Origin: Pseudorasbora parva
Taxonomy: Eukaryota; Chordata; Actinopteri; Cypriniformes; Gobionidae
Assembly: GCF_024679245.1 (NCBI RefSeq)
Contig: NC_090191.1
Span: 4,233,004-4,297,003 of the forward strand
DNA: 64,000 nt
Reading direction: 5' to 3'
This document shows positions 34,783 through 45,838 of the stretch, in pieces. Below the pieces are notes generated by a model. It worked only from the letters and a program-made list of their open reading frames with translations, did no database searches and had not been told where the DNA came from. Both the position numbers and the translations under genes were made by a program. Within the stretch, counting starts at the first letter, position 1, and every line of letters begins with the position of its first letter.

Positions 34783-34933
34783 ATTTCGTCCTACGATGTT
34801 CTAAACACACATATAAACAATGACTGACGCTATGTAGCGCGCAACAGGTGTAGTATATCAGTGTGGGTCGGGAGCCCTTCTTCCTCGCACCTCACTCCCT
34901 CATGACCATACCGGAAGTCCACATTTCATTTGT

Positions 34934-36110
34934 ACATAGAGTCTGGCCACTCTCCAATGACAAGGGTTTATTTCCGCGAAGGCGGCACCCTGTTGAGGTT
35001 TAAAACTATTGGATCTGCCCTGAGCCACTCTGGATCTGCCATAACCAATCGCTAACGTTTGGTCGTGACGTATGTCATGTGCCCTTCGCCTGTTTCACTA
35101 ATGGAAATCCGACAAAATAAAAGTGCACTTGTGCATGCCACCTCAGTAATAAAACTATAGGATAAAACCTAAAACTCGTGCATTCAGATTGTGATTTATT
35201 CACGCCACGGTGGAGAGGAGAGTTTTGTGATCGGGAACGGATGTGCTCACGCGGTCCGTAACATGATTGTATGCTGTAAATAAAATGTCATATGCTTGGT
35301 ATGATAATAAATGCTGATATAAATAACGGACCAATTCAAATGTTTAAGTGCTTTTATTTTAATTTGTTTGAGCGGTGATGAAATATATTGCTCTTCTAAA
35401 TACTTGCCAGCATTTTAAGGAAATACAAGTCTAGAAATGCATCCTAATAACAGCAAAGCAACCGTACGGTGCTCTGCAGTGGTCAAAAATGATTACAAAC
35501 AGTGAATTTTGAAGTGATATATTGTTGAAAACTCAGAGATGTGGATTCGGACAGCTATTACATCAACACGACCTTGCGTTTGTCAAAAGCAGTAGGTAAC
35601 TCGGCCGGGGATTTTTACACGGGTGGTGAGAGACGGACGGCAATAAAATAACTGACCAGTCCCTGTACCTTAAATGATGGCAATACCTTCCGACCCCACG
35701 AGAAACAGTTACCGTCCGAATAGCTTCAGCCAACTCCTTCATCACTAACGAAGCGATCTGGAAAATCAAACTTTTCCTGAATTTACCCTGTTGGAGGGCC
35801 ACTAACAAACCCCAGCAAAGACTGTTATTGCTCCGGCTTTAACTTCTGGATATTTGGCAGCGGTGCCCCAATGCAATGAATGGTTTAGTTTGCATCTTTC
35901 TCTGCCGCCATTACTGAACTACATCTCAAACTAGCGCTCAGCATCAACGTCATGGTTCTCAGCCACTCCCTCTGTTCGCTGATTGGACCGGTAATCCCAT
36001 CCACTGAATTGGCTCTATCTCCCTCTCTCCTCTCCACCCTTCGCTGGTGTGTGGTGAGCTCACTGGCGCTGTTGTACTGTGGCTGCCGTCGCATCATCCA
36101 AGTGGAGATT
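34934..36110 (-). repeat. Unclassified repeat with a second RecQ-helicase-like fragment
   Basis: On the minus strand between about 35850 and 35700, two frames carry QKLKPEQ and KSLIFQIASLVMKEL. This is the order expected at the start of a RecQ-type helicase domain (LKPEQ then Walker A GKS), here frame-broken. The piece from 36040 to 36110 (GGTGTGTGGTGAGC...CGCATCATCCA) is a phrase shared with 50340-50400. No complete TIR pair was defined for the whole block. Confidence 0.5.
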
Positions 36111-36313
36111 TGAAAGACTTTTCAAATATATTTTTTACATTATTGACATTGATTGTTTAATATACTTACAAATACAACTCAAACTCATATATTTCATCTC
36201 TGGGAAAAAATTGGGATTAAATGGGTTAAAGACACAGGGTTGATAAACAGAATTGAATATAACACTTTTTTTTGTTGATTAAATAGCATGATGTTACACT
36301 CTCCTGTACAGTA

Positions 36314-36859
36314 GGTGGCTGTATGCATAGACATCATATACGTAGACGCCCCATGATGTGCTGGAGCGTGATCCAGCGTCGCCGCCATATTGGTTGGGTC
36401 TCTCCACTCAACGCTAGCATTCAGAGTCAATGGAGAGCGAGCAATTATACCTGTATTTTATGCAGCTTACGGTTGCAATAACGCAATATTGATACCAGAT
36501 CGCATGGGATTACATTTCACAAGTAAGATTGAACAATAATTTAGGTTATTTCACAATTTATACATCATTATCATTTCATGCTTGTGTCATTTGTGGTGTC
36601 TGTAGGCCTATTTCACAACGTAAGGCTGCAACACATCGCAAAATGAACTACCCTGGAGTTACAGAGTGCAAGCATACGCAAGAAGCTGTGCAAAACAGTT
36701 CTGTTTAAAGGATTTTAGCTCCCCAGTCCCAGTCGCTAGCCTGACAGGGTCCTGTAAGATGCTGGAATGACCTGGAGTTATAACGTTTACTTTAGGCCTT
36801 TACAAAAATTATAATTCTGAGCTGGTACAGTATATATGGGAGCTTGTGTGTTACAGAAG

Positions 36860-36945
<86 letters not shown>

Positions 36946-37364
36946 TAAGTGAATAATCAAACTTGTTTCTTTATTAAAATATAAAATTCATAAATTTATA
37001 CATTTATCAATATGCCTGTGTGAGTGTGTGAGAGAAATAAATTCAAATGAACAATCAAACTGGTTTCTTTATTAAAATATAAAATTCATTCATTTATACA
37101 TTTATCAATATGTTTGTCTACCATATGTCTAGTTGTCTCTTGTTTTGAGCTCGTAATACAAAGTCTTTTTACATGAAAGCAGAATTTTTCAATGTGTGAC
37201 AGCATCCTGAATCATAAATAAGTCTCTGCAGTTTGTAACAAACCAAACCGTGTGAAAATCCAGTAAAAACTCGGGGAGTCATCATCATTGTAGTTGAGAA
37301 TACATCTTCCTCAGCGTAAGTCTATGGGGCGTCTATGTATATTATGTCTATGGCGGTATGCACC
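36314..37364. mobile_element. TIR element with THAP-like fragment (P/Kolobok-like)
   Basis: Terminal inverted repeats of about 40 bp: left GGTGGCTGTATGCATAGACA...GACGCCCCAT, right the inverse ending GGCGGTATGCACC. At 36449-36525 a frame reads PVFYAAYGCNNAILIPDRMG, resembling the first zinc-binding half of a THAP domain. One expected Cys is Tyr here, and a GT donor-like AAGTAAG follows. Interior microsatellites: (TG)n 36861-36899 and (AG)n 36900-36941. A ~75-bp segment is duplicated (36945-37020 and 37043-37115). Confidence 0.65.
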
Positions 37365-37368
37365 TTAA

Positions 37369-37618
37369 AGGGGGGGTGAAATGCTGTTTCATGCATACTG
37401 ATCTTTTTACACTGTTAAAGACATGGAATCCCATACAAAACATAGACAAAGTTTCAAAAGTTAAGGTGGACGTTTGATGGGAGTATTTCTTTGTCAAAAA
37501 TACTACTTCCGGTTAGTCATAAGTTTCGGCAAGTTTTTTGCGATCATGCGTCCCCTTTGACGTTAATGGGGGCGGAATTTCCTTGTATGGGCCGTACGGA
37601 CAATTCTACCGGAAGCGC

Positions 37619-37658
<40 letters not shown>

Positions 37659-38871
37659 AAGTAACAGGCTACCCCCATCAAAGCGCTGGCTCGTAGGCTG
37701 CGCTGCACAGGTGATGTGCACATAACAATGACATCAAAAAGTGCGTTTTTGGTTGCCAGACCAAGACAGTCCTGCACAGATTCTCCAAAACCCCGCGTTA
37801 AGGCAACAGTGGATGTAATTTGCTTTTCCGGATCAGCAACTGAGTTGCGCGAATGTTTATATCTGTTCGCTGCATTTCGGTGCCGACTGTTTCATAAACA
37901 AGGCCCAGCTCGACGCCGGATTTTCCCGATCGCCTAATGCTGAATGATGGAGCAGTCCCAACGATAAAGGTCCCAACGTTAGAACCGCGGGCAGTGAGTT
38001 AGACTGCTTCAAATGTCTGTGTTTTTGCCTATGCTCATCAAGTAGCCCAAACATGATCACGTATAGTTACTATATATAGAAATTGATCAATGGAGCATGC
38101 GATGTGTAGTGCGTGTACATTTGTTTAGCTGGCCACTATATGTGTAACTTTATGTTTGTGTATTGTAAAAGCACTTCAAACAACAATACACAAAGAGTAG
38201 GGAAATATGTTGAATTAAATAAGCGCGCTTCTTCATTCAAATGCGCTACTATTCCGTGTCTTTCTATGTAAACACTAACTTAGCCTGCCGTGCAAAACCA
38301 GTCCGCTTAATAACGTTACAATTGTCTACACAAACCACGCGTAAACACACACGTGCACAACTGCACTTCTCACATGTACACCTTCAAAGACAACAATACG
38401 ACGATATAATTCAAGTGTAAATATGTAAATAACACAAGCCGCTAAGCATATTATATAGTTAGTGTATAACTTGTACCACATAGAGACGTCCTGCTCTAGT
38501 CGTTTTTGCTGCTGCTCCTGTTCAACTGCAGCCTCTGGGTCTGATTCCGGATCATAGATGTATGGCTGTATCTGATTAAAAGCCATATTTTTATTTTGAA
38601 TAAAGTTTTTCCCGCTGTTAGGGATGACACAGCTTTACGACGCACTCGACTCAACACAATAGCAGCGGCGCGCACACGTCATTATTTAGCTCCGCTCACA
38701 CGATACGCCCCCACCCGCTCGGCTTTTTTGGAAAGACTCGGAACAGCGCATCTTTCTTATATAATTATTAAAAAAATAAAGACTTTTCGGAGATATGCAG
38801 GATGCAATGCTACTCTATAGGTACTCAAGATTGACATGACACTGACTGAAACTGAGTGTTTCACCCCCCCT
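37369..38871. mobile_element. Kolobok-like element with TTAA target duplication
   Basis: Ends AGGGGGGGTGAAA and TTTCACCCCCCCTT, exactly flanked by TTAA (37365-37368 and 38872-38875). Plus strand, 37729-37960: a decayed coding piece with KCVFGCQ...VLHRFSK, like the start of a THAP/zinc-finger domain of Kolobok-type proteins, then INKAQLDAGFS in another frame. A (GA)n tract lies at 37621-37655. The minus strand carries the exon described next. Inserted at the right border of the THAP-bearing element. Confidence 0.75.
38476..38586 (-). pseudogene. P2X7-like N-terminal exon inside the Kolobok-like element
   Basis: A 37-codon exon-like stretch, MAFNQIQPYIYDPESDPEAA...QDVSMW, ending at a donor-like G/GTACAAG. 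The PYxxxPES pattern followed by an acidic/Gln-rich tail is what fish proteins annotated as P2X purinoceptor 7-like begin with. The later Cys-rich exons are absent here, so it is a fragment. The upstream side (38587-38640) is promoter-like next to the right TIR. The family link is by recall of the pattern, not by search. Confidence 0.45.
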
Positions 38872-38926
38872 TTAATGTTTGCAATCCGCCAATAATGAAG
38901 AGAAGAAGAAGCAGCAGAGTGGGAGC

Positions 38927-38949
38927 GGGACTTTTATTTTGGTGTGGTT
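38927..38949 (+). promoter_or_regulatory. Detached upstream box of the FiNZ gene 2 promoter
   Basis: GGGACTTTTATTTTGGTG matches the box that lies about 10-20 bp upstream of the CRE in the other two FiNZ promoters. Here the CRE is 5.5 kb away (44504). TTGGTGTGGTT at 38939-38949 is repeated at 44488-44498, marking an insertion. Confidence 0.75.
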
Positions 38950-39409
38950 CATAGACCGTAAAAAAATATGGACGACTCGACATCATCCGTTTCCGCTTGT
39001 CAGATTTGAAGCTTTCAGGCGCCCTTGCACGGCGCGGACATCTTGGGACCGAGTCTGCGCAGTAGCGATTTCGGGACCGGAGTTGCGCAGTAGAGCGCAG
39101 GAAGTAGAGCAGGAAGTACAGCCGCGATATCAAAAGCCCGCCCACACTCTCGCAGATGCAGAACAATTAATTATGTTGGTGTGAAATAAACAGTTATGGA
39201 AATGTAGAAATTAAAGCTAAAGATCTAATCTGCTCCCAAAAATTTCGAAAAAAGTCCGTTAGTGCCTCAGTGACAACTTCACTCAGAGAAGACGTCAGTC
39301 TCAGCTGTCAATCATGACGTCACACCCCCCGTTTTTATAGCATCAAATAACTAACTCAAAGTAAACTTATTTTTAAAACGAACACCTGAAATGAAATCAT
39401 CGTGATGAT

Positions 39410-39557
39410 TGTTGTGTTCGTGGATACAAATCAGCACACTCCTCACACACATAGCAGGTATGTAACTGAACTTTATTGAACACTCCCACAGTCACAAACC
39501 CCCTGCTTAGGGGCGTGGCTTACTCAGTAGCGATCTCACTAATCAGATATCACTACA
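39410..39557 (-). repeat. Gypsy LTR, left copy (3' LTR on the minus strand)
   Basis: 148 bp, identical to 44163-44310 except for one base near its inner end. The outer target duplication TGAT is at 39406-39409. The purine tract on the minus strand (AGAAGGGGAGA, 39558-39568) directly precedes it. Confidence 0.95.
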
Positions 39558-39767
39558 TCTCCCCTTCTCAAAATAATAATTTTTTAGGAACTCAAAAATG
39601 TTACTATTTGTGACATCAAAAACACACTGTAACCATTTTACTCCTTTCTAAGCATACATGCTATCCATCTCTAATGTAAAAGAAAATCAGCTTTAAGGAC
39701 AACTTATATCCCACCATTTTGTCTTTAGCATACAATTTAACTTTTTTTTTTTTTCATTAACATTTTG

Positions 39768-39798
<31 letters not shown>

Positions 39799-42700
39799 TG
39801 CAGGTATGTACATAAAGGAGGTCAGGGTGGACTACCTGAGCACTCCTGGCACAGTGAGAGGATTATTCTGCCTCTGTTATCACCGGCCATGAACTAAAGG
39901 TTCATTCTTCTTGGTGGAATAGACAAACGTCCCGACCTTGTGTAAGTTCCATGTCGGGTAGGTATCGCCAACTGTGAACTCGGAGATGGTTGATGGACTG
40001 TTGGCATCTGGCTGTCAGGTGTGTGATCATCCTCAAATGCCTCAGGCCAATCAACTGCTTGTTCCTTGTCTGTTTCAGGTTGGTGGAGTCGAACCAATGC
40101 TTGTCTGTTGCGTCGAATATTTCCTTGAGAAGTTTTCACAACAAACGACCTTGGGGCCTGCTGTCGGATCACTTTCCCTGAGGAAGCTTGGTCCCTAATC
40201 CAAACAGTCTGTCCAGGTTTCAGTGGTGACAGAGATCTAGCTCTGTGTCTCTTATTGAATGAATTTCTTGTGCGAGCACGTAAACTGGATTCAAACCGTT
40301 TCAGTTTGTCTGCGTCTGGAAGTTTTGGTGTGAGGAGAGACGGCAGAGTTGGTAAGCATGTCCTCAGTCTTCTGCCCATTGACAGTTCCGCTGGACTGTA
40401 GCTGTTTGCGAGTGGTGTGGAGCGGTATGCAAGCAAAGCTTTGAATGGATCTGATGCTTTCCCCAAAAGCTTCTTGACCGTTTGTACCGCTCTTTCGGCT
40501 TCACCATTTCCTTGTGGATACCGTGGGCTGCTTGTAATATGCTTAAAATCATACTCCCTCGAAAATTCCCGGAAGTCAGCACTGCTATACTGCGGCCCGT
40601 TGTCAGATATTAGTATCTCAGGTATCCCATTCCGTGCAAACACTGCTTTCAGATGTTCGATAATGGTTGCAGAGGAAGTTGATGTTAATTTGGCCACATC
40701 GACATCTCTTGAATAATAGTCAACTGTTAAAAGGTATTTTTGTCCCTTTAGTTCAAACAAGTCTGTAGCTGCTCTCTGCCATGGATATGATGGAAAGTCT
40801 GTTGGTTGTAGAGGTTCTACGGACGTCATGGAAGCCTTTCTACATTCATCACATTATTGCACCGTGGTTCGCAACTGTGAACTCAGGCCGGGCCACCACA
40901 CAGACTGTCTTGCCCTTTGGCGACATTTTTCAATTCCTTGGTGTGCCTGATGAATGTTAAGCAGGACTGAACTTTTGAGTGAGGCAGGGATTATTAACCT
41001 TGTTCCATGTAGGAGCAGTCCGTCGAGGATGGAAATCATGTCTCTTTCCAACCAGTAAGGTCTGAGTTCATCGTTCGTTTGCACCGTTCTCGGCCATCCA
41101 TACTCATGATACCTCATTACTTGGCTGCATAGAGGGTCTTTCTTTAACTCCTCCCGAATGTTGTCCAGGCGGTTTTTCGAAGCAGGAAAACTTTTCCCTA
41201 TCTGGAAGAGGTAAATATTTGTATCTTCCATGAGAGTTGAGTCAGCATCCGTTACTTCAGTTGTAGAGGGCATCCTTAAAAGCGTGTCTGGAGTTGTGAA
41301 CTGTTTCCCTGGAACATGGCTGATCTCGTAAGAATATCTCATAAGCCTCATTCTGAACCTTTGCAGCCTTGGAGGTAAATCATCCAGATGTTTTGTGCTT
41401 AATAAGCTCAGAAGTGGCTTATGGTCTGTCTCGAGGAGGAAATGTTTCCCAATGAGATAGCAGCTGAAACGTTCGCATGCCCAAACGAGTGCTAGAGTCT
41501 CCTTCTCTATTTGAGCATATCTCTGCTCCGTTGGAGTTAATGCTCTGGACGCATATGCAATGGGTTTCCATGCATCGCTGAACTTTTGAAGAATCACTCC
41601 TCCCAGACCAAAGGACGATGCGTCTGCTGCGACTTTAGTTTCCTTGCTGGGATCAAAGAGTGCTAAAGTTGGCATCATAATAAGCTCTTTTTTTAGCAAC
41701 TCGAATGACTCTTGCTGTGGTGAGTCCCAGGACCACAGACTTTTCTGAGAGAGAAGGTCTCGCAAGGGCTTTGTTTTCTCAGCCAGTTCTGGAATAAACT
41801 TCCCCAATTGGTTCATCATTCCAAGAAAGCTGCGTACCTCAGACACGTTGGTAGGTTCACGCATATTTTGTACTGCGACCAGTTTGTCTGGATCGGGCTG
41901 TAATCCATCTGAGGACAGCTTGTGGCCTAAGAACTTGACTTCTGGTTTTGCAAATTCACACTTCTTTTTGTTAAGTGTTAGGCCGGCACTCCGAAGCTTC
42001 TTTAGTGCGGTGTCCAGTCTGGTGTCATGTTCCTCGGGTGAAGTTCCATATATGAGGATGTCATCCATATGACATTTTACTCCATCTAGTCCTTCCAAAA
42101 TCTGACACATTCTCAACTGGAACAGCTCTGGAGCACTGGAGATCCCAAATGGAAGCCTTTTGAATGCGTAACGCCCAAATGGCGTAATGAATGTGGTCAA
42201 CGGTTGCGACTCTTCAGCCAAACGGATCTGCCAAAATCCAGAATTGGCATCTAACTTTGTGAAGATTTTAGCTCTGGCTAACTGGCCTAAGGTGTGGTCT
42301 ACTGACGGCAAAATAAATTTCTCTCTTCTGACCGCACTGTTCAGTTTGGTCAGGTCAACACAAATTCTCACCGTGTTGTCAGGCTTAAGTACTGGAACCA
42401 TACCCGAACACCAGTCACTAGGTCCCACTACTTTCTTGATGATGTCGAGTTTCTCCATCCTGGCTAACTCCTCTTTGACTTTTTCCATCAATGGTACTGG
42501 GATCCGTCTTGCGACATTCACAGAGTAAGGTGTTGCATTGGGCTGTAACTTGACACAGTACTCCTCTTTCAGCTCCCCTAGGCCTGTGAAAAGTTCTGGA
42601 TATTTCTCTTGCCACTGACATTCTTTGATGTTATCCAGTCTTGCAATGAGGCCAAGTTTTTCAATGGCGTGTCTGCCCAGGAGTGGTGTGAATAGATTTT

Positions 42701-44162
42701 TAACCACATAGATGTCTTCCTCTATTTTTTTCTCATTTCTTGAGATGCTGGTAGAAAACACCCCTTTCACATCTAGGACATGCTTTCCTGGTCCCATCAG
42801 TGTTTTCCGTGATTTCTTCAGACCAGTGTTGCTATTTGAGGTGAGTTGTGTAAAAACTAATTCCGGTATCGCTGTGACATCTGCTCCCGTGTCCATTTTC
42901 ATTTTTACCGGCTGTTCCAAAATCTGAACGGTTGTGCACCAGCCTTGAGTGTTTAACTCTATAGCTCCAAGGAATGCTTGTCCTTCATCTGAATCGTAGT
43001 CCTCTTTAACCTCATGAAGCACTGTCTTTGAATGACATTGGCTCATAAAGTGGCCTGTCCTGTTGCACTGATGACAGACAGCCTCTTTGGCTGGGCAGAG
43101 ATCTTTTACATGATATGGTGATTTTCCACATCTCATGCAGCATGATGTCTTTGATTTTTCTTTGCGATTTTTCTGGAAACTTGTCCAATTTCTGCCTTTC
43201 CCTGACTTGATTAACTTTTTAGACGAATCCTGTTTGTACTTTTCTTTATGTACAGCTTCTAGCTTTAGGTCTTCGTCCTCATCCTGCCTAAGTTCAGCCT
43301 GCTGTTTTCTGACCGTTTCACTCTGTCTGGCCATCGTTATGGCTTTTTCCAAAGTTAGGTTTGCGTGTAGTTGAAGGCGCTCTGACAGTTTGATGTCTTT
43401 CAATCCAACAACAATTCGATCTCTAATTAGTTCGTCTCTCAAAGATCCAAAAGCACAGCGTTCTGACATTGAATACAGTGCAGTGATAAAATCATTAACT
43501 GGTTCATCTAGCTCTTGTTTCCTGGAGTTAAACTTTGCTCTCTCATAGATCACATTTATTTTGCCAGTGAAATATTCTTTGAATTTGTTCTGCACAGTTT
43601 CATAATTTCCACGCTCTTCTGTTGTCATTGCCAATCCACACAAAATGTCATCAGCTTTGTCTCCCATACAATAAATCAGTGTGTTAACTTGGTGCAAGTC
43701 TGATGCTTGTGCAAGGTTGCTTGCAACTCTGAATCTTTCAAATCGTCTGAGCCATCTTTCAAAGTCATTTGGCTTTGTAAAATCAAATGGATCAGGAGGT
43801 CTGATTTGATATGAAGATATGGGTGCTGGTGATTCCTCCATTTGCTTTAAAGATTGTTATATAATTTACATTTGTTTCCTTTGCAAACTTGTGCGCTTTA
43901 TTCAGCTTTTGTGCGTTATCATAATTCGCTTCTGTGTGTCTCTGCCTGCACCCCTGTTGCTTAGTGACGGCACCCCTCCCCCGCTCTTAACTTACGATGC
44001 GTTGGGTAAGCGTGTGCTGATCTGCTTGCTGAATTCCCTTATTTCTCGTTGGAAACAGCATAAACTACACTCTTACTTGAACATTTCTTGTCCCGCGGTG
44101 CTTGTTGTCTTATTCAACAGATTGTCACTCGTTGGAGACTGTTCTATCCGATTCTGACACCA
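39558..44162 (-). mobile_element. Gypsy/Ty3 LTR retrotransposon, internal region
   Basis: Body of the 4.9-kb element 39410-44310. The primer binding site on the minus strand lies directly inside the right LTR (44162-44152, TGGTGTCAGAA) and fits the 3' end of a leucine tRNA over its first 11 bases. The purine tract lies at the other end (39558-39568). The spacer between the pol stop and the purine tract holds long T runs (39729-39742 and 39771-39799). Confidence 0.92.
39894..43841 (-). pseudogene. Gypsy gag-pol, one frame with a single internal stop
   Basis: One reading frame codes in order: a retrotransposon gag domain (residues 1-200), two zinc knuckles (about 235-270), an aspartic protease with MDTGAD (316-321), reverse transcriptase (LDANSGFWQ near 531, HMDDILIYG 591-599), RNase H (AADASSFGLG near 740, ETDHKPL near 805) and an integrase. 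The integrase zinc domain is interrupted: the HxxH half lies before a TAA at residue 996 (about 40851-40853), and the Cys half and the catalytic core (ATDLFELKG, ISDNGPQYSS, NGEAERAV) continue in the same frame from 40850 to 39894. It resembles fish sequences annotated as K02A2.6-like. No env frame was seen. As read, the integrase would not be made. Confidence 0.93.
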
Positions 44163-44310
44163 TGTTGTGTTCGTGGATACAAATCAGCACACTCCTCACA
44201 CACATAGCAGGTATGTAACTGAACTTTATTGAACACTCCCACAGTCACAAACCCCCTGCTTAGGGGCGTGGCTTACTCAGTAGCGATCTCACTAATCAGA
44301 TATGACTACA
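44163..44310 (-). repeat. Gypsy LTR, right copy (5' LTR on the minus strand)
   Basis: 148 bp with one mismatch to the left LTR, which implies a very recent insertion. The target duplication TGAT is at 44311-44314. Confidence 0.95.
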
Positions 44311-44487
44311 TGATAACTGCCTTCAGTGACATACACTAACTTTGGGGAACATTTTTTGAAGTGCAATTTTATTATTTAGTTTGCCTCGCGTCCATTAGAA
44401 AACACAGAGGGGCGGCTATACTGGGACCGGTCACCGGGGGGCGATCGAGGCGCGAAAGCTTCAGTAAATGAGAGGGAGACTGCAGGC

Positions 44488-44559
44488 TTGGTGTGGTTAT
44501 GTATGACGTCATAAGGCTGCGCCGCGCTCCTGCATCTCTTTTGATTCTGCTGAAGAAAG
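44488..44559 (+). promoter_or_regulatory. FiNZ gene 2 core promoter and first exon
   Basis: CRE-like TGACGTCA at 44504-44511 followed by TAAGG, a GC-rich GCGCCGCGCTCCTGCATCT, TTTTGATTCTGCTGAAGAAAG, and a donor at 44559/44560 (G/GTTTGTG). It is collinear with the other two FiNZ promoters. Its upstream box has been moved 5.5 kb away by the insertion at 38950-44487. The flanking intron start (44690-44830) also aligns with gene 1 and gene 3. Confidence 0.8.
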
Positions 44560-45777
44560 GTTTGTGTTTTTACCATTTAAAGTGTTTAAAGCGACGCGGA
44601 ATGAATGATGTATTATTAAATGTAACGATGCATTCATTTATCTTGCATTTATCAGCGTTGTGTGAGTAAAATAACATAATAAACTCATGAGTGCTCTTTA
44701 TCGTGATTCAGGTCGAACATGAATTCAGTCTCTGCGAGAGACGAGAGAACCAGAGCTTTAGACTCTCAGAGTCAATTGAGCCGATTGATTCACAACAAAT
44801 GATTCAGTGATTCGAAGCGCTCTATTTCTATCTCTATCTCGATTTCTAGAAATCATTAAATAAATAAACTGACTAATATTATATTCATTTGTAGTGTTAG
44901 ATTTGAGTGTCTAATCAGATCATTTAGGTCTACTATTATATCACTCTGACTGATGAATAGAGATATTGTTTGACAGAAATCTAATACAATATTCTTTCAA
45001 AGAAATATGACGCTTACATGTAAGGCATGGTTCAATAATACTCAAAAGCTGACTATCAGAATTCAACAATTGACCAACTAATAATATATTAGACCCAAAC
45101 AATGTCTTAAAAAATAAAATTTTAAAAAAAAAGTTTTTCTTTGGTGTGATATACTTGTGAGGAGAGGAGTTTAAAAACCAAACACTGCATCAACAGGACT
45201 TGACTGTAAAAAACGTAAAGTCAAAAGCACTTGACATGTTAGATCATGGAAAAGGTGTTTTGTTAATATCAAAATTGTGTCTAAGAAAATAATTGATATC
45301 AGCAATATATTTGTATATTCAATAGAGCAATTATTTTCAATAAATTTTTTTTAAAAAAAAGTCTCCAAACAATTGTTTTTAGATAAACTGAATTAATGAT
45401 AAATGCAGTGACCAATCGATTAGATCTCTTTTCGTTTAAAGCTCTTCTCCTCCATTTAAATTAGTTTGGGTTAATATGTTTCCCTCAGTTGAGTGGGAAG
45501 ATTTTTGAGGTTTTCTTGGTATTGTGTAACAAATAAAACCAAAGAAGCGTAATTTAAAATATTTCACAGAATGTATACTGAGAAAGACACATTAGGGATG
45601 AGCTGTCTCAATTTCTAAGTGATGCGCTTTCATTTTAAGCCTTTTTATTTTTTATTTATTTAAATGATTGTATTAACTCTCTCTGATTCTCTTACCAGTG
45701 AGTGAACTACTGAATTAGAGCTGATTGAGACTCTTTTATGTGCTTTTCTTTCCACTAATTATGCTTATCTTAAACAG
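44560..45777. other. First intron of FiNZ gene 2
   Basis: The head is shared with the other FiNZ loci (ACGAGAGAACCAGAGCTTTA, CTCAGAGTCAATTGA). The rest is AT-rich. It ends in a pyrimidine-rich tract and TTAAACAG at 45777. Confidence 0.7.
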
Positions 45778-45838
45778 GACAAAATACAGAAAAAACTCTA
45801 GGTGAAACAACAGAGATCCAAGTGACACTATTATAAAG

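Larger units (their letters stand above)
29097..34933 (-). mobile_element. Full-length L1-clade LINE with 13-bp target-site duplication
   Basis: ACATTTCATTTGT occurs exactly at 29097-29109 and 34921-34933, bracketing a 5811-bp minus-strand element (29110-34920). Order on its own strand: about 140-bp 5' UTR, ORF1 (34782-33889), a ~550-bp spacer with a poly-A/T tract, ORF2 in two frames (33339-29661), and a 3' UTR with long homopolymer and ATT-rich tracts. It ends with CAAATAAAGTATATAAAAAA next to the TSD. The length and intact TSD indicate a full-length and fairly young insertion, upstream of FiNZ gene 1. Confidence 0.93.
38950..44487. mobile_element. Insertion in the FiNZ gene 2 promoter (about 0.6 kb plus Gypsy)
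   Basis: Bounded by the 11-bp duplication TTGGTGTGGTT (38939-38949 and 44488-44498). Its own sequence is 38950-39409 plus 44315-44487. The left end reads CATAGACCGTAAAAAAATAT and the right end GAGAGGGAGACTGCAGGC. A 9-12-bp duplication and the A run suggest a retroposon on the minus strand, but the class is not certain. The Gypsy element sits inside it. Confidence 0.7.

Noticed and set aside
39301..39330. Another TGACGTCA (39314) as a fourth FiNZ promoter
   Set aside because: The surrounding sequence belongs to the retroposon that holds the Gypsy element and lacks the FiNZ box and first-exon sequence.
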